Assembly (NCBI GenBank): GCA_030550515.1
Contig: JAUQPE010000011.1
Coordinates: 37,937-101,936, forward strand
DNA length: 64,000 bases
Direction of reading: 5' to 3'
From: Thermotogota bacterium
GTDB lineage: Bacteria; Thermotogota; Thermotogae; Thermotogales; Thermotogaceae
Part shown: positions 7,822 through 17,063 of the stretch, piece after piece
Layout: each line of letters starts with the position of its first letter
Numbering within the stretch: position 1 is the stretch's first letter
Notes under the pieces: generated by a model
Told to the model about the DNA's origin: nothing
Databases searched by the model: none
The model's input: the letters and a program-made list of their open reading frames with translations, nothing else
Translations under genes and position numbers: made by a program

Positions 7822-10800
7822 AGGTCTGAGCTGGAAAGGAGTGTTCGTGAAGGAACTGATGATCTTGGAAGATTTGGGTAAGATAGAACTCCTCGTGGAG
7901 GAACGCAACGGAGACCTCGAGGAGTTGAAAAGACTCTTGGAGCGCGAAACGAAGTTTCGCGTCCTCATCAAGTGTGAGGGAAAACCGTTCGATAGTTTGA
8001 AAGAGGAAATTCTCAACCTCCTGAACGGTAGTGTTCCTTACGTCAAGGATGTGGTTTTCGAAGGTAACAGGTTGGTTCTCAAAGTCCTCGGTGAATTCGC
8101 CAAAGATAGGATCCTCTCGAAACTCAGGTTGGTGAAGAACGAATTGATGGATATGTTGAACGGCAAAGTGGAAATCTTGGTTCAGGTGGAAGAACCTCCC
8201 AAGGATTTCATCGAGAAAATTCAAAATCCGAGGATGGAAACAAGCAGCGAAGAAGACGAGAAAGGTGAGGAAGGGCAGAGCGATGACCAAAACCACGTCT
8301 TCGGCCAAAAGCCAAGGAGGATCGTTTTCACACCGTCCAAACTCTTCGAGTTCAACAAGAAGGTCTCCGTGAAAGGTAAGGTCTTCAAGTTAGAGGCGAA
8401 AGAAAACAAGAAAAACCAGCTTTTGATCTACTTGACCGACGGGGAAGATTCCATCTTGTGCAGGGCCTTCGAAGGAATAGACGAGATATCCTCCAAGGTT
8501 TCCGTGGGGGATGTAGTTATCGTAACGGGAGAAGTGGTGAACGAGGGTGGAGAACCCGTGGTGTACGTCAAGGGTATCACGAAAGTGGAGGACGGGAGGA
8601 GAAAAGACAACGCCCCCGTGAAAAGGGTTGAGCTACACGCACACTCGAAGTTCAGTGATCTTGATGCGATCATGGACATAAACGATTACGTGAAAAGGGC
8701 AAAGGATTGGGGCTTTGCGGCCATCGCGCTCACGGACCACGGAAACGTTCAGGGAATCCCATATTTCTATGAAGCAGCCAAGGAAGCTGGTATCAAGCCT
8801 ATTTTCGGTATAGAGGCTTACCTTGTGAGCGATGTCGAACCCGCTTTGAAGAACTACAAAGGTGATGGTACGTTCGAAGACACCACTTTCGTGGTTCTCG
8901 ACTTCGAAACCACCGGGTTGGATCCCTTGCAAGACGAGATCATAGAGATCGGGGCGGTGAAGATAAAGGGTAAGGAAGTGGTAGAGGAATACCACTCCCT
9001 GATAAAGCCTTCGGGAGACATCAGTAAAAAGAGCTCCGAAATCACAGGGATCACGATCGACATGCTCGAGAGTGAAAGGAGTATTGAGGAAGTTCTACCA
9101 GAGTTCTTAGAGTTCTTGGAAGACGCAGTCATAGTCGCACACAACGCGAACTTCGATTACCGATTCTTGAGGCTTTGGATAGGAAAGGTCTTGGGAAAGG
9201 ATTGGTCCAGACCTTACATAGACACTCTCGCGCTCGCAAAGGCTCTGCTGAAGATGAAGAACTACTCACTCGAAGCCATCGTGAAGAAACTGGAACTTGG
9301 TCCTTTCAAGCACCATCGGGCACTGGACGATGCTCGTGTTACCGCGAAGGTGTTCATCAAGTTCGTGGACATGTTGGAAAAGCTCGGCGTGAAAAAGCTC
9401 GTGGACCTGGAAAAACTGAAAGAAGCTGTGGACATAAGGAACCAGAAACCCTACCACTGCACAATTTTGGTACAGAACAAGACTGGCTTGAAGAACCTGT
9501 ACAAGTTGATCTCCAAGTCCTACGTGGATTACTTCTACGGGGTCCCAAGGATTCCAAAGAGTGAACTCATAGAAAACAGAGAAGGTTTGTTAGTTGGAAG
9601 CGCTTGCATCTCCGGGGAGCTGGTGAGGGCTGCGTTGGAGGGTGCCAGCGACACCGAACTGGAGGAGTTGATGAAGTTCTACGACTATGTGGAGGTCATG
9701 CCACTGGACGTTTTCGATGAGGAGTCGGAGGAAGGTATCTCCAGGGACAAGGTGAGAGAGATCTACAGGAAACTTTACAACATAGCCAAAAAGCTCAACA
9801 AGCCTGTTGTGATGACGGGAGACGTTCACTTCCTAGATCCAGAGGATGCGAAGGGAAGAGCAGCTCTTTTGGCACCCCAGGAGAGAGATTTCGAAAAGCA
9901 GCCCGCCCTCTTCTTCAGAAACACCGAGGAAATGTTGGAAAAGGCGTGGGAAATATTCGAGGATGAAAAAGTATGCGAAGAGGTTGTGATCGAAAATCCC
10001 AACAAGATAGCGTCTTCCATTGACTTCATCCATCCGATAGAGAAGAAGCTCCACCCCCCGTCGATAGAGAACGCGGACGAAATCGTTCGAAGTATCACTA
10101 TGGAGAAGGCAAGGGAAGTGTACGGAGACCCCTTGCCCGAGATCGTCAAAGCGAGGATAGAGAAAGAGCTGAACGCGATAATAAACCACGGCTACTCGGT
10201 TCTGTTCCTGATAGCGAGGGCACTGGTTCAGAAGTCTTTGGAAGACGGCTACGTGGTCGGATCGAGAGGGTCGGTGGGATCTTCGTTGGTCGCGCACCTG
10301 TTAGGCATAACCGAAGTGAACCCGCTGCCTCCGCACTACAGGTGTCCAAGTTGCAAGTATTTCGAAGTGGTCTCCGATGAGCGTTATGGAGCCGGATATG
10401 ACCTTCCCGATAAAAACTGTCCCATCTGTGGAACTGTGTTGAAGAAAGACGGGCACGACATACCGTTTGAGACTTTCATGGGATTTGAAGGTGACAAAGT
10501 GCCGGACATAGACCTGAACTTCTCTGGGGAGTACCAAGATCGAGCCCACAGGTTTGTGGAGGAACTCTTCGGGAAAGATCACGTCTACAGGGCGGGTACC
10601 ATAAACACCATCGCAGAGAAGAGTGCAGTAGGTTTTGTCAAGAGTTACGAGGAGAAAACCGGTAAGAAGCTGAGGCGTGCGGAGATGGAAAGGTTGGCGC
10701 TCATGATCACCGGGGTGAAGAGAACCACCGGTCAGCACCCTGGTGGTCTCATGATCGTTCCCAAGGACAAAGAAGTGCACGATTTCACGCCCATCCAGTA

Positions 10801-11920
10801 CCCCGCTAACGACAAGGAAGCGGGTGTCTTCACAACACATTTCGCGTACGAAACAATCCACGACGACCTCGTAAAAATAGACGCGCTCGGTCATGACGAT
10901 CCCACTTTCATAAAGATGCTGAAAGATCTCACGGGAATAGACCCGATGACAGTTCCAATGGATGATCCCGATACCCTTGCGATCTTCAACTCCACAAGGC
11001 CACTCGGGGTGGATCCCGTGGAGCTCGGCAGCGACGTGGGTACTTACGGGATACCGGAGTTCGGCACGGAGTTCGTCAGGGGTATGCTCGTGGAGACCCG
11101 CCCCAAGACCTTCGCTGAATTGGTGAGGATATCAGGTTTGTCACATGGAACGGACGTTTGGCTCAACAACGCGAGGGATTGGATAAACCTCGGCTACGCC
11201 ACTCTCTCCGAGGTCATCTCCTGTAGGGACGACATCATGAATTTCCTCATACATAAGGGGATGGAGCCATCTCTTGCTTTCAAGATCATGGAGAACGTGA
11301 GAAAGGGGAAGGGCGTAACCGAGGAAATGGAGAGAGAGATGAGAAAACTGAGAGTTCCCGATTGGTTCGTGGAGTCTTGCAAGAGGATAAAATATCTCTT
11401 TCCAAAGGCCCACGCGGTGGCGTACGTGAGCATGGCCTTCAGAATCGCCTACTTTAAGGTTCACTACCCATTGCAGTTCTACGCGGCTTACTTCACGATA
11501 AAGGGAGACCAGTTCGATCCAGAACTCGTTTTGAAAGGAAAAGAAGCCATCAAGAGGAGACTGCAAGAGCTGAGAAACATGCCGAACAAGGATGTGCAGG
11601 ACAAGAACGAAGAAAGCGTCCTGGAAGTTGCCCTCGAGATGATGCTCAGGGGATTCACGTTCCTACCACCGGACATCTTCAAATCCGATGCGAGACGTTT
11701 CCTCATAGAAGGAAACGCTCTGAGGATACCCTTCAACAAACTTCCAGGACTTGGAGACAACGTGGCGGAGTCCATAGTCAAGGCCAGGGAAGAGAAGATG
11801 TTCACGTCTATCGAAGATCTCATGAAGAGGACGAAGGTGAACAAGAACCACGTGGAAGTGATGAAAAAGCTGGGAGTCCTGAGAGGACTGCCGGAAACGG
11901 AGCAGTTCACCCTCTTCTAA
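7808..11920 (+). CDS. polC: DNA polymerase III alpha subunit, PolC type
   Basis: Replicative polymerase of 1370 residues with built-in proofreading. Order: N-terminal region and OB fold (about 1-265), first half of the PHP domain (ELHAHSKFSD near 275), inserted DEDD 3'-5' exonuclease (VVLDFETTGLDP near 360 to about 530), rest of PHP, a zinc-binding insertion (CPSC near 846 and CPIC near 874), the polymerase palm (PDIDLNFSGEYQ near 899 and KIDALGHDD further on), and thumb/fingers to the C-terminus. The start is GTG inside the end of ruvC. Its stop overlaps that of the convergent acetyltransferase gene, leaving no room for a terminator. Confidence 0.96.
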   Translation: MKKFEGLSWKGVFVKELMILEDLGKIELLVEERNGDLEELKRLLERETKFRVLIKCEGKPFDSLKEEILNLLNGSVPYVKDVVFEGNRLVLKVLGEFAKDRILSKLRLVKNELMDMLNGKVEILVQVEEPPKDFIEKIQNPRMETSSEEDEKGEEGQSDDQNHVFGQKPRRIVFTPSKLFEFNKKVSVKGKVFKLEAKENKKNQLLIYLTDGEDSILCRAFEGIDEISSKVSVGDVVIVTGEVVNEGGEPVVYVKGITKVEDGRRKDNAPVKRVELHAHSKFSDLDAIMDINDYVKRAKDWGFAAIALTDHGNVQGIPYFYEAAKEAGIKPIFGIEAYLVSDVEPALKNYKGDGTFEDTTFVVLDFETTGLDPLQDEIIEIGAVKIKGKEVVEEYHSLIKPSGDISKKSSEITGITIDMLESERSIEEVLPEFLEFLEDAVIVAHNANFDYRFLRLWIGKVLGKDWSRPYIDTLALAKALLKMKNYSLEAIVKKLELGPFKHHRALDDARVTAKVFIKFVDMLEKLGVKKLVDLEKLKEAVDIRNQKPYHCTILVQNKTGLKNLYKLISKSYVDYFYGVPRIPKSELIENREGLLVGSACISGELVRAALEGASDTELEELMKFYDYVEVMPLDVFDEESEEGISRDKVREIYRKLYNIAKKLNKPVVMTGDVHFLDPEDAKGRAALLAPQERDFEKQPALFFRNTEEMLEKAWEIFEDEKVCEEVVIENPNKIASSIDFIHPIEKKLHPPSIENADEIVRSITMEKAREVYGDPLPEIVKARIEKELNAIINHGYSVLFLIARALVQKSLEDGYVVGSRGSVGSSLVAHLLGITEVNPLPPHYRCPSCKYFEVVSDERYGAGYDLPDKNCPICGTVLKKDGHDIPFETFMGFEGDKVPDIDLNFSGEYQDRAHRFVEELFGKDHVYRAGTINTIAEKSAVGFVKSYEEKTGKKLRRAEMERLALMITGVKRTTGQHPGGLMIVPKDKEVHDFTPIQYPANDKEAGVFTTHFAYETIHDDLVKIDALGHDDPTFIKMLKDLTGIDPMTVPMDDPDTLAIFNSTRPLGVDPVELGSDVGTYGIPEFGTEFVRGMLVETRPKTFAELVRISGLSHGTDVWLNNARDWINLGYATLSEVISCRDDIMNFLIHKGMEPSLAFKIMENVRKGKGVTEEMEREMRKLRVPDWFVESCKRIKYLFPKAHAVAYVSMAFRIAYFKVHYPLQFYAAYFTIKGDQFDPELVLKGKEAIKRRLQELRNMPNKDVQDKNEESVLEVALEMMLRGFTFLPPDIFKSDARRFLIEGNALRIPFNKLPGLGDNVAESIVKAREEKMFTSIEDLMKRTKVNKNHVEVMKKLGVLRGLPETEQFTLF

Positions 11921-12462
11921 TCGAGCAACAGCGCCATGACCAACACGTCTTCGTACCTGCCGTCTTCGAGTCGAACAGCCCTCCTTTTCAGCCCCTCTTC
12001 TACAAATCCCATCTTCTTGTAGAGGTTTATCGCCCTCTCGTTGCTCTTGAAAACCTCAAGTTGTATCCTCTCGAAACCCTCCCTTTTGGCCCATTCGATC
12101 ATCGCCTTCATCATGGCTGTTCCTATGCCGATTCCCCAGTACTTTTTTTTCACACTTATGCTCATCTCGCCTGCGTGAGAAGTTCGTTTTCGCGTGAAGC
12201 CCCTGAGAGAAAGGATCGATACGATCTCTCCCCTCAATTCGCCAACTATCATGAGATCCCGTGGGTTCTCGCGGAACATCTTTATCAGTTTCTTCTCAGT
12301 CGATACATCAAAGACTTCGTCTGGTGCCGTGATGTTGAAGACGGTTTCCGCCGTAACTGTCTTCATGTATTCGACTACCCTCTTTGCATCGGAAACATCG
12401 ACTTCTCTTATCAAAAGAGTCTCGCCGTTCTTCAGGACGACCATCCTCGGGTGGAACTTCAT
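11917..12462 (-). CDS. GNAT-family N-acetyltransferase
   Basis: A 181-residue acetyltransferase of the RimI/RimJ or phosphinothricin-acetyltransferase type. The acetyl-CoA binding motif A reads KKYWGIGIGTAMMKAMIEWA, followed by INLYKKMGFVEEG typical of GNAT domains. The substrate cannot be read from sequence; ribosomal-protein or small-molecule acetylation are options. The ATG at 12462 (MKFHPRMVVL) overlaps the proC stop as ATGA and has AAGGAG upstream; a longer frame to 12594 runs inside proC and is rejected. Confidence 0.85.
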   Translation of the reverse strand: MKFHPRMVVLKNGETLLIREVDVSDAKRVVEYMKTVTAETVFNITAPDEVFDVSTEKKLIKMFRENPRDLMIVGELRGEIVSILSLRGFTRKRTSHAGEMSISVKKKYWGIGIGTAMMKAMIEWAKREGFERIQLEVFKSNERAINLYKKMGFVEEGLKRRAVRLEDGRYEDVLVMALLLD

Positions 12463-13232
12463 CTTTCCAACTCCTTTGCCTTCAAGTACGACGCGTAGAG
12501 GGCATCGATCAAGCTTCCTCTCGCACCCGATCTCTCCAGTACCGCCAGCCCTTCTATCGTGGTCCCAGCAGGCGAAGTGATCCTGTGCTTCCAAACCGCT
12601 GGGTGTTCTCCCGTCCCTTTCAACAGCGCTATCGAACCTTCAAAAACCCCACACACAATCTCCCTGGCCTTTTCGAAGGGGATTCCCATTCTCACGCAAG
12701 CATCCAGAAATGCTTCCACCAACACGAAGACAAAGGCGGGACCGCTCCCAATCGTGGCGGTTGCCGCCGGAAAGAGCCTTTCGTCTATCTCCACGATCTC
12801 TCCAAAGATCGAAAGGACTGTCAAGATCCGTTCTTTTTCGGCCTCCGAAAGTCCCTGAAAGCTCGCCGCTGCGATCCCTCTCCCCACCTTCAACGCAAGG
12901 TTTGGCATCAGACGTACCAACTTTTCCACTCCGGTGATCTCTCTCATCTTGTTCGTGCTCAAACCCGCCACCACCGACACGAGGACCCCCTTGAATCCTC
13001 TCAGACCGTTGAGCACTTCCACCACATCTTGCGGTTTCACAGCGACGATGACCACGTCAGCCTTCTCTTTCAGCTCTTCAACGGTCGCTTCTGAAACGTT
13101 TGGGCTGTTGAGAAACGTGGAAAGTTTCTTTCTGTCTTTTTCCACCACAAAAAGGAGGAGAGTGGGGTTTTCCACCAGCTTTTCCAAAATCGCACTACCC
13201 ATGTTGCCAACACCGACGACACCAACCTTCAT
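12459..13232 (-). CDS. proC: Pyrroline-5-carboxylate reductase
   Basis: Last step of proline synthesis: NAD(P)H-dependent reduction of pyrroline-5-carboxylate. The 257-residue protein has an N-terminal Rossmann motif (VGVVGVGNMGSAIL), VKPQDVVEVL, the conserved RLMPNLALKVGRG stretch and the C-terminal signature SPAGTTIEGLAVLE. GGGAGGGAAAAAG precedes the ATG. First gene of a two-gene minus-strand unit with the GNAT gene. The upstream region on this strand has TTTCAA and TATGAT 16 bases apart as a weak promoter candidate. Confidence 0.95.
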   Translation of the reverse strand: MKVGVVGVGNMGSAILEKLVENPTLLLFVVEKDRKKLSTFLNSPNVSEATVEELKEKADVVIVAVKPQDVVEVLNGLRGFKGVLVSVVAGLSTNKMREITGVEKLVRLMPNLALKVGRGIAAASFQGLSEAEKERILTVLSIFGEIVEIDERLFPAATATIGSGPAFVFVLVEAFLDACVRMGIPFEKAREIVCGVFEGSIALLKGTGEHPAVWKHRITSPAGTTIEGLAVLERSGARGSLIDALYASYLKAKELER

Positions 13233-13328
13233 CTTTTTCCCTCCCGCACAGTTTTCAAATCATATGATACAAAAAAATACTTGAAATTTCACGACAATCG
13301 TGCTATGGAATTGAGAGGATAGACCACT

Positions 13329-13356
13329 TGCGCCTTTCTTTCATCGTGGTATAATC
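13329..13356 (+). promoter_or_regulatory. Promoter of the tRNA-Thr/tilS/ftsH unit
   Basis: TTGCGC and TATAAT are separated by 16 bases, about 50 bases upstream of the tRNA. The -10 is a perfect consensus. No terminator follows the tRNA, so this promoter probably also drives tilS and ftsH. Confidence 0.75.
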
Positions 13357-13404
13357 GAAGTTGACCGGCACTCACCCAACACGTCTTTTGGTTCACAACG
13401 GGAG

Positions 13405-13479
13405 GCCAGCGTAGCTCAACGGTAGAGCGGCGCATTCGTAATGCGCAGGCTGTGGGTTCGAGTCCCACCGCTGGCTCCA
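13405..13479 (+). tRNA. tRNA-Thr (CGT anticodon)
   Basis: A full cloverleaf is visible: acceptor GCCAGCG/CGCTGGC, D stem GCTC/GAGC, anticodon stem GCGCA/TGCGC with loop TTCGTAA (anticodon CGT, codon ACG), T stem GTGGG/CCCAC with loop TTCGAGT, and an encoded 3' CCA. It is 75 bases long. Six T residues follow the CCA. Confidence 0.97.
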
Positions 13480-13496
13480 TTTTTTCATTCAGTGAG

Positions 13497-14804
13497 GTGC
13501 AAAGCATCATCAGAGAGTTCGAGGAACGCTTCCTGGGGTTCGTGCGGAACGAGGAACTATTCAGCGAGGGGGATATCGTCCTCGCAGCGGTCTCCGGCGG
13601 AGTGGATTCCACTACTCTCCTGTTCCTGTTGAAGAAGTTCTCACCCATCCTAGGTATCTCTCCAATCGCCGCTCACCTGGATCACAAAATCAGGTCAAAT
13701 TCGTGGAAAGATAGGATCTTCGTCGAAGAGTTCTGCGAGAGATTGGGAGTCCCCGTGCAGGTTTCGGAAGTAGACGTACCGAGTCTTTGGAAGGGATCGG
13801 GCAAGACTCTCGAGGAAGTGGCAAGAGAAGTGAGGTACAACTTTTTGAAAGAAACGGCAAAAAGTGTGGGAGCTACCAAGATAGCCTTGGCCCACCACAG
13901 CGACGACCTCTTGGAGACTGTCATCCACCGATTGGTGAGAGGAACGGGTCCTTTGGGTCTTGCCTGCATGAGACCAAAATTCGGTGCCTTCGTGAGGCCT
14001 CTCCTACCTTTCAAGAGAGAAGAGATCGAAGAGTATGCGAAGATCATGGGTATTCCCCACGTTGTCGATGAGACGAATTACGACCTCCGCATCACCAGGA
14101 ACTTCATCAGACACAAGATCGTCCCCCTCCTGAAGGAGTTGAACCCAGAGGTGGAAAATGCCGTCTACAGGCTGGTGAACATTTCTGTCATGATGCGAGA
14201 TTTTGTAGAAGAATTCGTGGATGAATTCATAAAGAAGAAAGTTGAAGCACAAACGGAAATGTACGTCTTCGAGAAACCAGAAAACGACTTTCTCCTTTTG
14301 GAAGTGGTGAGGAAACTTCTCGAACAAAAGTACGGAAGGGTCCCGGAGTACGAGAAGATGGAATCGGTCCTGAGGAACTCAAAGCGGGTCAGTTTCAGAA
14401 CCAATCTTTGGTCTTCCGTCTACGTTGAAAAATCGTACGACTACGTGGCGGTTGGGGAGACCGTTTTTCGAGGAAGATACAGGCTACCTGTGGAAAGGGA
14501 AGTGATGGAAGTTTTTGGGTTTAAAATAAGAATAAGTTGCGAAAAAGGAAAAGGCGAGAGAGTGTGGATCAGGAACAGAAAGCCGGGTGATAGAATAGTA
14601 GTGAGCGGGAAGCTCGAAAAAGTGAAAGATCTGCTCATAGCGCATCGAGTACCGACTTTTTACAGGGACAGGTTACCCCTCTTGGTGGACGAAGAGGACA
14701 ACGTCTTGTGGATACCAGGTGTGTGTGTTTCGGATTCGTTGAAGGAGCGTCGAATCGAGGTGGAGCTCTTGAAAGCCCCAAAGGGATTCTTGAAAGGAGG
14801 TTGA
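13497..14804 (+). CDS. tilS: tRNA(Ile)-lysidine synthetase
   Basis: Converts C34 of the AUA-reading tRNA-Ile to lysidine using ATP and lysine. The PP-loop motif AVSGGVDSTTLLFLL lies near residue 35; HHSDDLLETVIHRLVRG and RNFIRHKIVPLL further on are family motifs, and a TilS C-terminal domain includes IRNRKPGDRIVVSGK. Start choice is uncertain. The GTG at 13497 has no ribosome site at usable distance, while GAGGTG at 13494-13499 is placed ideally for an ATC codon at 13506. Longer frames run into the tRNA and are rejected. It sits directly behind tRNA-Thr and four bases before ftsH. Confidence 0.9.
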   Translation: MQSIIREFEERFLGFVRNEELFSEGDIVLAAVSGGVDSTTLLFLLKKFSPILGISPIAAHLDHKIRSNSWKDRIFVEEFCERLGVPVQVSEVDVPSLWKGSGKTLEEVAREVRYNFLKETAKSVGATKIALAHHSDDLLETVIHRLVRGTGPLGLACMRPKFGAFVRPLLPFKREEIEEYAKIMGIPHVVDETNYDLRITRNFIRHKIVPLLKELNPEVENAVYRLVNISVMMRDFVEEFVDEFIKKKVEAQTEMYVFEKPENDFLLLEVVRKLLEQKYGRVPEYEKMESVLRNSKRVSFRTNLWSSVYVEKSYDYVAVGETVFRGRYRLPVEREVMEVFGFKIRISCEKGKGERVWIRNRKPGDRIVVSGKLEKVKDLLIAHRVPTFYRDRLPLLVDEEDNVLWIPGVCVSDSLKERRIEVELLKAPKGFLKGG

Positions 14805-14808
14805 AGTT

Positions 14809-16641
14809 TTGAACGGGAAACCGAGTGTTTGGAACCTCATCTTCACGATACTCATAATCGTGGCACTGTTTTGGTTGGCGAGGTTTTTTTACATGGAGAG
14901 TTCGCCTGTTTCGAAGATGAGTTACACGAGCTTCGTACAGATGCTCGAAGGTGATAGGACTATAGTATCAGAGGTTGTGATCAGGGACGACGGTGTTTTG
15001 AAGGTTTACACCAAAGATGGTAGGACTTACGAAGTGAACGCCCCATGGGTCATAAACGACCCTCAGTTCGTCAACCAGATGGTCGCCAAGGGAATAAAGG
15101 TGACAGGAGAAAAGAGCGGGGGAAATTCTTTTTGGATAAACGTTTTGGGAACGTTGATACCGACGGTGTTGTTCATCGTGGTTTGGATTTTCATAATGAG
15201 GGCGCTCTCCGGGAGAAACAACCAAGCTTTCACTTTCACGAAGAGCAGGGCCACGATCTATAAGCCTGGGGCCCGGAGAGTAACGTTTCAAGACGTCGGT
15301 GGGGCAGACGAGGCGATAGAAGAACTCAGAGAAGTGGTAGAATTCTTGAAGAATCCAGCCAAGTTCAACAAGATAGGTGCGAGGATGCCGAAGGGGATCT
15401 TGCTCGTTGGACCACCGGGCACGGGTAAAACACTCTTGGCGAGGGCGGTGGCGGGAGAAGCGAACGTACCGTTTTTCCATATCAGCGGTTCGGACTTTGT
15501 GGAGCTGTTCGTCGGAGTGGGAGCGGCGAGGGTTCGAGACCTGTTCGCGCAGGCTAAAGCCCACGCTCCTTGCATCGTCTTCATAGACGAAATCGACGCA
15601 GTGGGAAGACACAGGGGAGCGGGTCTCGGAGGAGGCCACGACGAGAGGGAACAGACGCTGAACCAACTGCTCGTCGAGATGGACGGTTTCGATTCGAAGG
15701 AAGGAATAATAGTAATGGCGGCAACGAACAGGCCGGACATTCTGGACCCTGCGCTCCTCAGGCCTGGCAGGTTCGACAAGAAGATCGTCGTCGATCCACC
15801 AGACCTGAAGGGACGAAGGAAGATCTTGGAGATACACACCAGGAACAAACCGTTGGTAGAAGATGTGGACCTCGACATAATCGCCAAGAGGACCCCCGGC
15901 TTTGTGGGTGCCGACTTGGAAAACTTGGTGAACGAAGCGGCGCTCTTGGCTGCTCGCGACGGTAGAGATAGGATCACGATGAGAGACTTCGAAGAAGCGA
16001 TCGATAGAGTGATAGCTGGTCCTGCAAGAAAGTCCAGATTGATAAGCCCGAAAGAGAAAAGGATCATAGCTTACCATGAGGCGGGACACGCGATAGTATC
16101 CTCGATACTACCGAACGGAGAGCAAGTGCACAGGATCTCCATCATTCCCAGGGGGTACAAGGCGTTGGGCTACACGCTTCATCTGCCTCAGGAAGACAAG
16201 TACCTCGTCACGAAGAGTGAACTCATGGACAAACTGACCGCCTTGCTCGGCGGAAGAGCGGCGGAAGAAGTGGTCTTTGGGGATGTGACGAGTGGCGCCG
16301 CCAACGACATCGAGCGTGCTACCGAGATTGCGAGAACGATGGTTTGTCAGTTGGGGATGAGTGACGAGCTTGGTCCACTCGCGTGGGGTAAGGAGGAACA
16401 AGAAGTGTTCCTCGGAAAAGAGATCACACGGCTCAGGAATTACAGCGAAGAAGTCGCCAGCAAGATAGACGAGGAAGTCAAAAAGATCGTGACGGAGTGT
16501 TACGAGCGTGCCAAAGAGATCATCAGGAAGTACAGAAGACAGTTGGACAACATCGTCGAGATCCTGCTGGAAAAGGAAACGATAGAAGGTGAGGAACTGA
16601 GGAAGATCATATCTGAAGAGTTCGAAAAGGTGGTGGAATGA
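14809..16641 (+). CDS. ftsH: ATP-dependent zinc metalloprotease FtsH
   Basis: Membrane-anchored AAA+ protease that degrades membrane and short-lived cytosolic proteins. Two transmembrane helices (about 9-27 and 110-130) flank a small extracytoplasmic domain. The AAA domain has Walker A GPPGTGKT at 201-208, Walker [10 protein letters not shown] and the second region of homology near [15 protein letters not shown]. The peptidase has HEAGH near 423-427. The 610-residue length matches T. maritima FtsH. The start is TTG after AAAGGAGG. The last codons overlap the next gene as ATGA. Confidence 0.97.
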   Translation: MNGKPSVWNLIFTILIIVALFWLARFFYMESSPVSKMSYTSFVQMLEGDRTIVSEVVIRDDGVLKVYTKDGRTYEVNAPWVINDPQFVNQMVAKGIKVTGEKSGGNSFWINVLGTLIPTVLFIVVWIFIMRALSGRNNQAFTFTKSRATIYKPGARRVTFQDVGGADEAIEELREVVEFLKNPAKFNKIGARMPKGILLVGPPGTGKTLLARAVAGEANVPFFHISGSDFVELFVGVGAARVRDLFAQAKAHAPCIVFIDEIDAVGRHRGAGLGGGHDEREQTLNQLLVEMDGFDSKEGIIVMAATNRPDILDPALLRPGRFDKKIVVDPPDLKGRRKILEIHTRNKPLVEDVDLDIIAKRTPGFVGADLENLVNEAALLAARDGRDRITMRDFEEAIDRVIAGPARKSRLISPKEKRIIAYHEAGHAIVSSILPNGEQVHRISIIPRGYKALGYTLHLPQEDKYLVTKSELMDKLTALLGGRAAEEVVFGDVTSGAANDIERATEIARTMVCQLGMSDELGPLAWGKEEQEVFLGKEITRLRNYSEEVASKIDEEVKKIVTECYERAKEIIRKYRRQLDNIVEILLEKETIEGEELRKIISEEFEKVVE

Positions 16642-17063
16642 TGAATTTCGAATATCTTGAGGGGAAAAGGCTCACTTTGGATGTGGCCTTGGATGAAAGT
16701 ATGGTTTGGAACGAAGATCCCAGGATGCTGGACCTACACCTCGTGGCCACGTCCGCGTTGCTTGGGGTGGTTCATAGAGTTTCTTACGAGCTGTTGAACA
16801 GGTACCTGCCCGAGGGATACACGGCCGTTGTGGTGGAGAGCAACGTGAGACACGTGAAAGCCATACCTACCGGCACTCGAGTTGCGGTTGGAGTGAGAGT
16901 GGTGGGTGTGGTTGGGAACAGGGTGAAGTTCAGGGGAATAGTGATGAGCGGTGACGAGAAGATAATGGAAGCAGAATTCGTAAGGGCGATCGTTTCCAGG
17001 AACTACCTCAGGAGGGTGACCATTGAGAAAGCCGAGAAGGTCCAGAGATTTTTTGGAGTATGA
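16638..17063 (+). CDS. Hotdog-fold thioesterase (fluoroacetyl-CoA thioesterase-like)
   Basis: A 141-residue cytoplasmic protein that resembles the FlK-like branch of the hotdog superfamily and, from memory, T. maritima TM0581. Typical features are the helix around [20 protein letters not shown] and the strand run [19 protein letters not shown]. The physiological thioester is unknown. It is coupled to ftsH by an ATGA overlap (a second ATG three bases on is equally possible) and overlaps the radical SAM gene by 41 bases, so the three are co-expressed. Confidence 0.8.
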   Translation: MMNFEYLEGKRLTLDVALDESMVWNEDPRMLDLHLVATSALLGVVHRVSYELLNRYLPEGYTAVVVESNVRHVKAIPTGTRVAVGVRVVGVVGNRVKFRGIVMSGDEKIMEAEFVRAIVSRNYLRRVTIEKAEKVQRFFGV

